NCBI RefSeq assembly: GCF_000341735.1
Contig: NZ_KB455575.1
Coordinates: 650,718-714,717 of the forward strand
Reading direction: 5' to 3'
Source: Methylotuvimicrobium buryatense 5G
GTDB lineage: Bacteria; Pseudomonadota; Gammaproteobacteria; Methylococcales; Methylomonadaceae
Length of the DNA: 64,000 bases
A model generated the notes under the pieces. It had not been told where the DNA came from. It worked only from the letters and a program-made list of their open reading frames with translations, and searched no databases. This document shows, piece after piece, positions 43,949 through 54,600 of the stretch. How positions within the stretch are numbered: the stretch's first letter is position 1; the number at the start of each line of letters is the position of its first letter. A program made the position numbers and the translations under genes.

Positions 43949-45599
43949 TTTTGACCTCTCTTGGTGATTAAAAAAGAACCATAACCCGGTTACGGTTCGA
44001 TTAAAAGTTAAAGCCGCAAAGAATAGGGGATTTAACGTAAAAATTCAAATACAATTTGTTTATTTTATTGGGATTATTTCCCGAATTGTTTCGCTAGGAT
44101 TTTGAGATAAAGCGTGGTTGAGTTTCTGTAATCATTCGGTGTATTTGAAGGATTGTGTATAGGTTGTTGTTTTATAAGGAAGCGTGAGTGCGAATAGCTA
44201 AATTATGGCAGCAAGCCCGATTGCCTGTGGCTACGTGAGAATGCGGAAGTTTGCACATCATTAGGTTTAATCCTCATAAAAAAGTTAACTGAATAGCTAT
44301 GAGTTTTTTAAACAAAACGCGTTACACAAAAAGTTCCGGTACTTCCATGTTCCGGTTAGCCATTGCCTTCGGCTGGAGGATAATAGTATGGGTATAGCGA
44401 AACAAAGATTGGCTTTCGTCCAATTAATGCTAAAAATTCAATGAAACTGTGCTGATTCTTTGGCATTTCAAAGTAAAAAAGCGCTTTGTTGAGGTGTATT
44501 ATTGTTATGTCGGCTGAATATAAACTGAACCGAAATAATTATTTGAATGGCAAGCGGTTTGATGGGTAGATGATTTCGAGGTCTAATACTGAGGAAGCGA
44601 CGCTTTCGCCGCGACAATCGAAGCCATTGTCGCTCAGTGATAATTGTCTTGTAAGGTGAGGCAGGAGCGCGATGGCCGCGTTTTTCCTCCCTGCGTGTGA
44701 ATGCATACCGATCTTGCCTTGGTAGCCAAGGTATCACTGTCATTAAGTTAAGCCGTTCGTGGTGAGCCTGTCGAACCATGGACGGCTTAACTTATCGACC
44801 CAGGATTTTTCCATTCACCCTTTGACAGGCTCAGGGCGAACGGAAAAATCCTTAACTTAATGGCAGTGAGCCAAGGTATGGGTTCCCACGGAGGGCCCGT
44901 CGCCATAAGCGCCAACTTAAGGAAGGAACGCGTCATTCCGCCAGGGATTGGCGGAATCCAGGGCCACGGATGGCAATGCGTAGCACCACTTCCATGCAAC
45001 ATGGATATCGACAACCCATACCGATAGGACGAATAAAGCCATAAACGCACCATAGAATAGGCACTAAGTTGGCGCTTATGGGGCCCGTCGCTGCTATTAA
45101 GTTCAAACCATCACAGAAATTAAGTAATGCTTGCATTCAGGCTCTACTGAGCCTCAAAAGCTTGCCATCCATGGCGGAATGACGGGTTTCTCTTAACTTA
45201 ATGGCAGTGACGGAGGACCCTGGGAACCAGTTAGATATCGTTTTGTCATTTTAGCTAACGTGACTTCGATACCATTTATTGTTACCTAACGCATCCGGCT
45301 TCGAAATCGCGATCAGGGGATCGCTCTAGGCTGTCGAAACGCATGCATCAAATCACATACCTTATTAATATTCAATAACTTAAAATCATTCTGGATGCAA
45401 TCGTTTGACCAAAACGACAGCTTAAGCCGCTTTTATTTTTCTCATAAAGCGACTAATCAATGACTTAGCTAAAAGAAGCACAACTATATGGTTTATAATC
45501 GTTCACTTTACAGTGATTTTATTTCCTCAGCTTGTGGATTTAAAATTATCGCTGTATGCGGTACAAATAGGTCTTATTTTAACCCATCCCCCAAATACT
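43949..45599. repeat. 1.6-kb gap of dispersed repeats
   Basis: 43949-44780 is AT-rich with no gene I can support. 44786-44870 is the second copy of the repeat at 1-87. 44908-45080 repeats the AGCGCCAACTTAAG...GCGGAATCCAG unit of 40008 and encloses a CGTCATTCCGCCAGG / GCGGAATCC hairpin. TTAACTTAATGGCAGTGA recurs at 45193. 45250-45330 resembles the GATACCATTTATTG repeat at 47199 and 50680. Confidence 0.7.
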
Positions 45600-47126
45600 A
45601 TGCTTCAAATGTCAAAACTACTAAACACGCGCGATGAATGGAAAAACAAAGCGACTGAGCGCGCAGCTGAGCTTCGTGAGCTTAGAAAAACACAAAAACG
45701 TCATTTGAAAAAAATAGCGGAACTGAAACGGAATAATTGCCAGTTAGAGCAGCTTGTCGAAGCAAAAAAAACATTACCTTCGAGCATCAGTCAACCCTAA
45801 CAACCCAGGATATTGCTGTTGTACCCGCGAATACTTCAACGGTTATTGACATAACACAAGCTCAGCAAACGCGACTTTTATGCGTGCTTATCGTGCTTGA
45901 TGCGGTGGTTTCTTTTCGTAGCGTTCCGCGCATTCTTGAATTATTTCATTCACAAACATCGCTTGAATTACCGTGGACGCCACATTTTACTTCGGTGATT
46001 AACTGGAGTTTGCGCGTCGGCTTAGGGTTACTGCGCCAAGTGTGCCCAACGTGCGAGCCTTGGATTGCGATCATTGATTACTCCATTGATATAGGGACTA
46101 AAAAAGCACTGGTCGTGCTCCGCGTAAAAACACAGTCGCTGCGCCAACGCGGCAGCGCTATTCAATTACAAGATTGTGAATGTATCGGTCTTAAGGTGCG
46201 TGAAACGGTTAATCATCAGACGGTTTGCCAGGACTTAGAGGACATTTTTGCTATCGCCGGCGTGCCTCAAGCGATTGTTAAAGACTGCGACTACACGCTG
46301 GCAAAAGGTGTGCGACATTGGTCGGCCAAACAAGAAAAACCGGTGCCCGTCATTGATGACATCGGTCACTGCATGGCCAGCGCGCTGAAAAGTCAATTTG
46401 AAAAAACAGCGGATTATAAAGCCTTTACTGCGGCACTGGGTCAAGGTGCGAAATGCCTGAGACAGACAGAATTTGCCTGTTTGACACCCCCTAAATTACG
46501 GACTAAAGGGCCGTTTTCAAAGCATCAGTAAACTCGGTGAATGGGGGGCTAAAATGCTGGATGTCTTTGCCGTTAAAGGCGGCGCGAAGAAAGGCAGCGT
46601 GTTAGCTAAATTACGGACGGTGTTTCCGGGCTTTTTACGGATGAAACCCTTTATTGAGCGCTTCGCGTTGACGACTAAAATAGTCTCAGAGGTGATGGAA
46701 ATCATTAAAAACAAAGGGCTTAACAAAGTCACCTACCAACAATGTTACCAATTATCAAAAACATTGCCGCGAAATTCTAAAGTCAAAACACACCTACAAG
46801 CTTGGTTAAAAAAGCATGTGCAGATTCAAGCAGAGCTGACCGAACTGCCGTTGTTAAGCAGTAGCGATATTATTGAAACGCTGTTTGGAAATTATAAATA
46901 TATGCTTGAACGCAGTCCGCAAGCCGACATGAATCGCTCCGTGCTATTGATTCCTGCTTTATGTGGCAGTCGAAAAGAAGCGGTGATTGACCAGGCATTA
47001 AATAAAGCATTTCAAGTAGATCTAGCACACTGGGAGGAGAAGAATATCCCTTATACGGTAAGAAAAAAGCGCAAAGAATTTTTTAAACATAAAAGCCAAA
47101 AATCGGGGAAAATAATAACGGACTAG
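45600..47126 (+). pseudogene. DDE-transposase-like gene with two frame breaks
   Basis: Three consecutive open segments form one protein: 45600-45770 (coiled-coil start MLQMSKLLNTRDEWKNKATE), about 45768-46510 in the -1 frame (IAIIDYSIDIGTKKALVVL, AIVKDCDYTLAKG), and 46505-47126 back in the first frame (SDIIETLFGNYKYMLERSPQ). The D, D and E in those motifs could form a DDE triad. The first break falls on a run of eight A, a possible programmed -1 frameshift site; the second lies near 46505-46511, where one base seems lost. The family name is unknown to me; similar proteins I recall are annotated as transposase-like. Confidence 0.65.
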
Positions 47127-47502
47127 ATCAGTCTTTCGACAGGCTAGAGCGATCCTCTGATCGCGATCTCGAGGCCGAAAGTCTTAAGTCACAATAAATG
47201 GTATCGAGGTCTCATTGGTTAAGGTTGCAAAAGGGTAATTTTTGACTTATGCATAACGATGAGAGCGGGGGCTTGGGAAATAGCGAAGTGGTTTAACTTC
47301 AACTATTAACCTGAAAAGAGCAGTTGAGAGCCTCAAACTCCCGTTCGCCCTGAGCCCCTTCGGCTACGCTCAGGAGAGCCCTGTCGAAGGGCGAACGGGA
47401 GTTTGAGGCTTCACCAGGCCGGTGAAAGTGTTGTAGCCCCTTCATGCTTCGACTTTACTCAGCACGAACGTCTACAACACATGCCAACTGCTCTTTCTAG
47501 AA
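47127..47502. repeat. Nested palindromes between transposase remnant and leuB
   Basis: 47147-47262 carries a repeat that reappears in inverted orientation at about 50630-50702 (CAATAAATGGTATCGAGGTC; GCAAAAGGGTAATTTTTGAC). 47329-47410 is a long palindrome with 24-bp arms (AGCCTCAAACTCCCGTTCGC / GCGAACGGGAGTTTGAGGCT). It sits inside GAAAAGAGCAGTTG / CAACTGCTCTTTC (47313 and 47486), so the whole 47313-47500 stretch is nested. It could also end leuB transcription. Confidence 0.8.
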
Positions 47503-48609
47503 TTAAACTTTGGGCATATTCCGTAATTTTTCCACGACTTTGTCACCGAATTGCTCGGTACTGATCATCTTTACGCCGCTGCCGGGTTTCGACAAATCGG
47601 CGGTGGAGTAACCGTCGCCGAAAACACCTTGCATCGCATCCCATACATTTTTAGCTTCAGCAGCCATATCGAAGCTGTTTTCCAGCATCATCGCGACCGA
47701 ACCGATCATGGAATAAGGATTCGCGATGTTTTTACCGGCGATATCCGGTGCTGAACCGTGCGACGGTTCGTAATAGGCTTTATCGGGACCGATGCAGGCC
47801 GAAGGCATCAAGCCGAGAGATCCCAATATGCCGCCGCCTTGGTCGCTGAGAATATCGCCGAACATGTTTTCCATGACCATGACATCGAACTGGGTCGGGT
47901 TCAGGCATAAGGCTGTTGCCGCCGCGTCGACCAGGAAGTTGACGACCTTGACGTCCGGATATTCCTTGGCCACTTCTTCCATGACTTCGTTCCATAACAC
48001 GCTGGATTTCAGTACGTTGCTTTTGTGAATATTGTGCAGTAACTTGCGGCGTTTACTGGCCAATTTGAATGCTTCGTGCATGATACGACGAATTTGTTCC
48101 TCATCGTATTCCAGCGTTTCACGGACATAACGCAGTCCTTTGTCGTTGACACCCATTTCTTTTTCGCCGAAATACAGGCCGCCGACCAATTCGCGCACGA
48201 TGATCAGATCGATCCCTTCGCCGATAATTTCAGGCTTGAGCGGTGAAAAATGCGCCAGAGATTTCGGTAGAGAAACCGGGCGGAAATTTGCGTAGGTATT
48301 GTAGCGACGGCGCATCGGCAGTAACGCGCCGCGCTCGGGTTGTTGGTCGATGGGGATTTTTTTTGCTTCTTCATGGCTCAAGCCGATCGGGCCTTTCAGA
48401 ATCGCATCGGCTTGGTCGCATATATCGATGGTCGCTTGCGGGAAGGCGTCGCCGGTTTCGAAGTAGGCGCAAGCTCCGAACGAGGCGGGCATCAATTCGA
48501 AGGTAACGTCGTTACGCTCTTCGATGACTTTGAGAACCTTGAGGGCTTCGTGGGTAATTTCGGGGCCGATGCCGTCGCCGGCCAATACTGCGATTTTATA
48601 ATGTTTCAT
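47503..48609 (-). CDS. leuB: 3-isopropylmalate dehydrogenase
   Basis: An NAD-dependent oxidative decarboxylase of leucine synthesis, 368 residues. Motifs: KIAVLAGDGIGPEIT at the start, GPIGLSHEEAKKIP, LIIVRELVGGLYFGEKEMG, and DVMVMENMFGDILSDQGGG with the metal-binding aspartates, then PSHGSAPDIAGKNIANP. It lies 90 bp downstream of a citramalate-synthase-like gene in the same direction. LeuB can also act on the methylmalate of the citramalate route to isoleucine, which fits this pairing. Confidence 0.96.
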   Translation of the reverse strand: MKHYKIAVLAGDGIGPEITHEALKVLKVIEERNDVTFELMPASFGACAYFETGDAFPQATIDICDQADAILKGPIGLSHEEAKKIPIDQQPERGALLPMRRRYNTYANFRPVSLPKSLAHFSPLKPEIIGEGIDLIIVRELVGGLYFGEKEMGVNDKGLRYVRETLEYDEEQIRRIMHEAFKLASKRRKLLHNIHKSNVLKSSVLWNEVMEEVAKEYPDVKVVNFLVDAAATALCLNPTQFDVMVMENMFGDILSDQGGGILGSLGLMPSACIGPDKAYYEPSHGSAPDIAGKNIANPYSMIGSVAMMLENSFDMAAEAKNVWDAMQGVFGDGYSTADLSKPGSGVKMISTEQFGDKVVEKLRNMPKV

Positions 48610-48698
48610 TTTTTATGTTTTTAAGTGAATGGAAAAATTTAAAACTCAATACATCGTGAATTAGACTGTTGCCGAGTTTGTGTTCGCGGAGTCTGCCG

Positions 48699-50243
48699 CT
48701 ATTCAGCGGAGGATTTCATTTCATGTAATTGAATGTTGATCAGTTTAATCGTGGCCATGATTCCAGAAAATACTTGATTGACGTGGACGCCTCGAGTTTT
48801 GCGTAATTCGTTCCCGCAATTCCACGTTATTACGCATTCGGTCAATGCATTGGCGTGGCCGCCCTTAGGTATGCGGACTTCATAATCGGCTAGTTCGGGT
48901 AATCGGTAGTCGTATTTTTTGAGCACCTTGCTGATTGCGTCGATGAAGGCATCGAAGCCGCCGCTGCCGGCGCCGGTAGCTTGGTGGTTTTCGCCTTGGA
49001 TTTCGACGCGAAGGCTGACCGTGGATTGGAGGTCCAAGCCGCTATTGAGCGAGCAATTCAGCAATCTAATATGTTGATAGCTCTTGCTTTCGAGAACATC
49101 GGCGATGATGAACGGTAGATCGTCGGTCGTGATGGTTTGTTTGGAGTCGCCGAGGCTAACGATACGTGCGAGAACTTTCTTCTGGTCTTCTTCGGAAAGT
49201 TCGACTTCGAGTCGTTCGAGATTCTTTTTCAGCGAGGCCTTGCCGCTCATTTTGCCTAAGGCATAACTATGAGTTCGGGAAAAGCGTTCCGGTCCTAAGC
49301 GGGTTTTGTATAGGCCGCCTTTTTGGTCGCCGTCGGCATGGATGCCCGCGGTCTGTGTAAAGACATCGGCGCCGACGATCGGCGCATTTGCGGCAACGCG
49401 CTTGCCGGAAAAATTTTCCACCATGTTGCTGATGCGTACCAAATGACTTTCGTCGATGGACAATTGCATGTTCATTTTATCGCGGAGGACCACGGCGACT
49501 TCGGCTAGCGAAGCGTTTCCGGCACGCTCTCCCAAGCAATTGATGGTGCAATGTACGGCGCTGATGCCGGCCCTAACCGCAGCCATAACATTGGCAGTCG
49601 CCAAACCGTAATCGTTGTGCGGATGAAAATCGAACAATAAATCCGGGTAGCGCCCGCACATATCGTGGAAGCTGTTGAAAACTTCGTTCGGAGCCATGAC
49701 GCCTAATGTGTCTGGCAGCATGAAGTGGCTGACCGGGCTATGCCGCAAGCGGTCCACGAGCCCATAGACATAATCGGGACTATCTTTGTAGCCGTTCGAC
49801 CAGTCCTCCAGGTAGATGTTGATTATCAGGCCTTGTTCGTGAGCATAGGCGATGGTTTGCAGAACTTCGGTGCTGTGTTGTTCGAGCGTCTTGCCGAGTT
49901 GTTCGCGGCAGTGTTTTTCGCTGCCTTTGGCCAGCAGGTTGATGACCGATCCGCCCGTAGATCGAATCCAATCGACACTGCGCGTATGATCGACGAAGCC
50001 TAATACTTCGACGCGGTCGGCGAAACCTTCTTGCCGGGCCCACTGATTGATTTGGCTGACGGCTTCTTTTTCACCTTCCGACACTCGAGCCGAAGCGACT
50101 TCGATTCGATCGACGCGCAAAAACTGCAACAAGGCCTTGGCAATACTGACTTTTTCGGTCGGCGTGAAGGCGACGCCTTGCGTTTGCTCGCCGTCACGCA
50201 GGGTAGTGTCCATCAACTGAATGTGTCTTGACTCTATTGACAT
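48699..50243 (-). CDS. cimA: (R)-citramalate synthase-like enzyme of the LeuA family
   Basis: A 514-residue DRE-TIM enzyme with a C-terminal allosteric domain. The catalytic Arg16-Asp17 lie in TLRDGEQTQG. HPHNDYGLA, INCLGERAGNASL and QTAGIHADGDQKGG hold the metal-binding and active-site residues. The N-terminus is strikingly like the characterised Leptospira citramalate synthase; by my recollection its pyruvate pocket is Leu81, Leu104, Tyr144, and here those positions are also Leu, Leu and Tyr with identical numbering. It is therefore more likely to use pyruvate (isoleucine route) than ketoisovalerate (leucine), though an isopropylmalate synthase cannot be excluded. leuB follows. Confidence 0.75.
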   Translation of the reverse strand: MSIESRHIQLMDTTLRDGEQTQGVAFTPTEKVSIAKALLQFLRVDRIEVASARVSEGEKEAVSQINQWARQEGFADRVEVLGFVDHTRSVDWIRSTGGSVINLLAKGSEKHCREQLGKTLEQHSTEVLQTIAYAHEQGLIINIYLEDWSNGYKDSPDYVYGLVDRLRHSPVSHFMLPDTLGVMAPNEVFNSFHDMCGRYPDLLFDFHPHNDYGLATANVMAAVRAGISAVHCTINCLGERAGNASLAEVAVVLRDKMNMQLSIDESHLVRISNMVENFSGKRVAANAPIVGADVFTQTAGIHADGDQKGGLYKTRLGPERFSRTHSYALGKMSGKASLKKNLERLEVELSEEDQKKVLARIVSLGDSKQTITTDDLPFIIADVLESKSYQHIRLLNCSLNSGLDLQSTVSLRVEIQGENHQATGAGSGGFDAFIDAISKVLKKYDYRLPELADYEVRIPKGGHANALTECVITWNCGNELRKTRGVHVNQVFSGIMATIKLINIQLHEMKSSAE

Positions 50244-51608
50244 GATTTTCGCCTGTGGTTTCGATGCGAGTTAATGTGTGGAATGATGAAGGCCAAAGCC
50301 GATGCTCTCGTTTATGCTTTTCGAAAAGCATAAGCTACACGAAACCGCCTATTTTCCCCTAAAAGCACTTCATTTTGCAATTTTGAATCGACGCATGAAA
50401 TGGAGTGCAACGGAATAATCGTATTTCTTCTGGCTCCCTTTATTGTTTTTCAGATTGCAATATCCCGGCGCCTCCTAAGGCACTGCTGAAATTTGAAGTG
50501 CGAAAGGTATAAATTCGTCAGTATAACCATGAAGCACATGAAGTATTTCAATAGAATACCTAAATATTCCCTCTAATCTATTGGATAGTAATTATTCACA
50601 CCCCCTATCATTCCCACGCTCCGGCGCTCATCGTTATACATAAGTCAAAAACTACCCTTTTGCAATCTTAACCAATGAGACCTCGATACCATTTATTGTC
50701 ACTTAACAAGTGGATCACCTAACGCCAGACGAACCGCGTAGGATACGCTGTGCGTACCATGGCAACCCCGCAATGTTCATGTGCCAACCGAACCTCCAGG
50801 GCACGGCTTTGGTACGCGCAGCGTACCCTACAATTTATGTATAATGATGAGCGCTCCGGCGTGGGAATGAAAACCGAGACGCTTTAGCATCTTGTACCGC
50901 TGGAGCGGTACTCAGGCGTTCCCCCGCAGAGCGTGGGAACGATAATTTACGGGGGGACTGAATAGTTACATTGGATAAATTAAAGTTCTATACAAATGAA
51001 TCAACTTCTTATTCTCCATGATCTTCATGGTGAAATGTTTTTTTACTGTGAAAGTTCGTAGATTTGGACACTTTATCTAATTTTTCGATATACAAAGCTC
51101 TGTGCTGGCAATACCGGTTCCAGAGAGGGTGCGGTTGCTCGATCGACAGGCGTCGGCGGCAGGGAGCCGCCGTCGAGCCTACATGGACGTATTCACGGCG
51201 TCCTGTCGGGCGAGTGACCGCACCCTCCGCCACCAGAGAACTTTCATTTGCCGGGGCGATGGCTAGGCCTTCATGAACGTTAGGTTTAAGCATTGCTTGC
51301 TCAGATTAGGCGCTAGGTATTAGTAGCCTCAATACTATTAAATTGGGTTAATAAGCTTGAATGCGATATGTCGGGTTGCATAATTTAGCCGCTAGAACAT
51401 AAAATCTAGTCTACACTCTATGTGGTAAGTTATTTATTGATCAGGTAAATAATCGATATTACAAAGGGTTGGCGTTAAATAAAAACAATAAAAACTCAAT
51501 TTGAAAGCTAGCTTTTAACCCAGGCTGAATGGCTCTGTTAGGCTTGCACTAAACCGGCAACCGCCTTGATAAAGTCATTTATTTGTAATTTAGAGGATAA
51601 CAGCCGTT
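50244..51608. repeat. 1.4-kb gap of repeats before the hybrid kinase
   Basis: 50468-50515 is the tail of the hairpin family (GCACTGCTGAAATTTGAAGT). 50630-50702 is the inverted copy of 47199. 50727-50830 is a palindrome with GCGTAGGATACGCTGTGCGT against ACGCGCAGCGTACCCTAC. 50855-50945 is a BIME. 51100-51240 is a hairpin-family copy in the reverse orientation, with ends GAGGGTGCGGT / ACCGCACCCTC. I see no gene; the final 300 bp before 51609 is AT-rich and may hold the kinase promoter. Confidence 0.75.
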
Positions 51609-54600
51609 TTGAATACACTACTCAATCGTTCAAGCAAGCACGATCCTTATCAAACGACTTTAGGTCGAGGCCGATTTTTTAAGGATTTTATGCTGCTATT
51701 TCTGCCCGTTAGCTTTTTAGTCATGGCAGGTACTTTGTTGTTGGGCGAATCGCGCATTCATGCCGAATTATCTATGCTGATGGCCGACGAAACAATTTTT
51801 GTCGAGTTGGGGCAAGGTCGCTTGGATCAAGAGTTGGCTGTTCCAATAGGTCATTTGATGAGCTTAATCGATGAAAATCCGGTTCGCAGGGTTTATCAGG
51901 CCCCGAATGGCTCGGACACGAGCTCTATGCAAGAAGCATTTTTTTCGTTAATGACGCGTAACCCAATTTATGACAAAGTACGCTGGATCGACGAACAAGG
52001 AATAGAGCAAGTGCGAGTCAATAACAGAAGAGGGCGCCCGATCGTCGTTCCTCACGACGAATTACAGGCTAAAGAGGACCGTTATTTTTTTAGCGATACC
52101 ATGCTGCTTAATCAAGGGGAGATTTATATTTCCCCGCTCGATTTGAATATGGACGACGGCCGTATCGAGATTCCTTACAAGCCGACGATAAGGGTCTCAA
52201 GCCCAGTATTTGATGTGGCAGGTAAACCTCGAGGCATTCTCATCATTAATATCATGGCAAAATCCATGCTGGATGCTTTCGTCCAAAGCGCCGGCCCCGC
52301 CATTGACAGGTTGATGTTGGTCAATGACGAGGGCTATTGGCTAAAAAGCCCCAATGCACAGGATGAATGGGCTTTCATGTTTCAACAGGAAGCGACTCTG
52401 GCTACACGAAATCCTCGAGTATGGGAAGCGATAACCCGGCAAAAAAAAGGCCAGATCAGACTTGATGACGGTCTTTGGACATGGAGTTCCGTTTTGCTAA
52501 CGCCCATACAAGATGCTCGCTTATCGCACAACATACACTGGAAAGTGATTAGTCATTTACCAATGGAAAAATTATCGACGGTGGAAAATAACGTTTGGTC
52601 GGCTAAGGTCGCGAGTGCTTCGGTGATCTTGCTATTGTTTGCGATAGGCATAGGGCGTCTAATTCAGGCAAAATCGGCGCGCGCTCTGGCCGAGAAGGAA
52701 GCGGCTCTGGCGCGGGGCGAAGCGGAGTCGGCGACTCGTTTACAAGAGGCTCAAGCGTGTTTTCGAATGTTATTCGAAGCAAATGCCAGCGGCTTGTTGG
52801 TCGTCGATGCCGAAGGGAAAATAGTCATGGCTAACCCGGCCTTCGAGAATCTATTCGGCTATCAAGTATCGGAAGTGATCAATAGACCTGTGGAAATATT
52901 GCTTCCCGAAAAGTTTCGTTCACGCCATGCCAGGCAGCGTAAAGATTATTTACAAAACCCAACGACTCGGGCGATGGGTGAGGGAAGAGACTTATATGGA
53001 ACTCGCAAGGACGGTTCTATATTTCCGATAGAAATCGGCTTGAGTCCCTATCGGAGCGATAATCAACTTTTTGTCGTGGCAACCATTGTCGATATCTCCG
53101 AACGCAAGCGGATCCAAGATGCCTTGCTTCGAATGAATGAAACCTTGGAGCGAAACGTGGTCGAGCGTACCGCTGAATTACAGGCGGCAAAACAGGAGGC
53201 CGAACGGCTTGCCAGTGTTAAAGGCAACTTTTTGGCCAATATGAGTCATGAGATACGGACCCCAATGAACGCGATACTTGGATTGGCCTATTTATTGGAA
53301 AAAGCCGAACTTGGTACCGATGAACTTAATTTGGTGAAGAAAATTCGCATAGCCGGCCGGTCGTTGCTTGGAATCATCAACGATATTCTGGATTTTTCCA
53401 AAATAGAATCGGGGCGCCTTGAAATCGAGCACGCGCCATTTCGGCTGAGCGATGTGCTGGACAACTTAGCCACGCTCATGTCGTCCATCGAATACAGCAA
53501 TAAAGTCGAATTGATTATGGGGCCGGCTCCCGAGGGTATCGAGTTTCTTCGGGGCGATGCGCTTCGGCTCGAACAAATATTGGTTAATTTGACCAGTAAT
53601 GCGCTTAAATTCACACAGCAGGGGAGCGTTACGATCTCCGTCATCAAATTACCGCCCAAGGATGGCCGGGATTATCTACGTTTCAGCGTCCGCGATACCG
53701 GCATGGGTATCCCTATTGAAAAACAAGCGGAAATTTTTAATGCTTTTTCTCAGGAAGACACTTCGACGACACGCCGTTTCGGCGGAACAGGGCTGGGTTT
53801 ATCGATATGTCGGTATTTGGTGCAAATGATGGGCGGAGAACTCGGCGTCAACAGCGAGCTTGGTATCGGCAGCGAGTTTTGGTTGATGCTGCCGATAGAG
53901 CGGGTTGAGCCTCAAGAGTATGTGCATCCGTCCATCGCGTTTCAAAACGTATTGATCGCCGACGATCATCCCGTGGCCAGGGAAATGTTGGCGGCAACGG
54001 TGCGTAGCTTGGGCTGGACTCCCGAGGTCGTCGAGTCGGGCGAAGAGGCTGTAGAACGGATTATCGAACGAGCACGGAATAATAAACTCCCCGATATTGT
54101 ATTATTGGATTGGTGTATGCCCGGTGTTAATGGTCTCGAAGCCGGCAAACGCATAAGACAGGAGCTTGGCGATATTGCCGATGCTCCGATCATCGTTATT
54201 GCCACGGCTCATGACCGCGATGCATTGCTGCGCGAACCGGATGTGGCAATAGCCGATGCCGTCTTGCACAAACCGATTACCGCTTCTTCGCTCTATAATG
54301 CCGTATCCGATGCCAAACAGCGTCGTCAAGGCGAAAGGTCAATACAGCATAACAATACAACGCCATCCGAGAAACGTCTCAACGGCTTAAATCTGCTACT
54401 GGTCGATGATAGTGAGATAAACCGCGATATGGCAAGGCGTATTTTGGAAGCCGAAGGGGCTACCGTTTATTTGGCGGACGACGGTCATGCGGCCTTGCAA
54501 TGGTTAAGACTGAATCCGGATTTGGCCGATGTAGTTTTAATGGATATACAAATGCCGCTCATGGATGGTTATGAAGCGACTCGGCAAATTCGTGAAGTCC

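Noticed and set aside
43949-44780. Possible small RNA or gene in the AT-rich gap
   Set aside because: No open frame with start, ribosome site and family features, and no terminator-like structure that would define an RNA.
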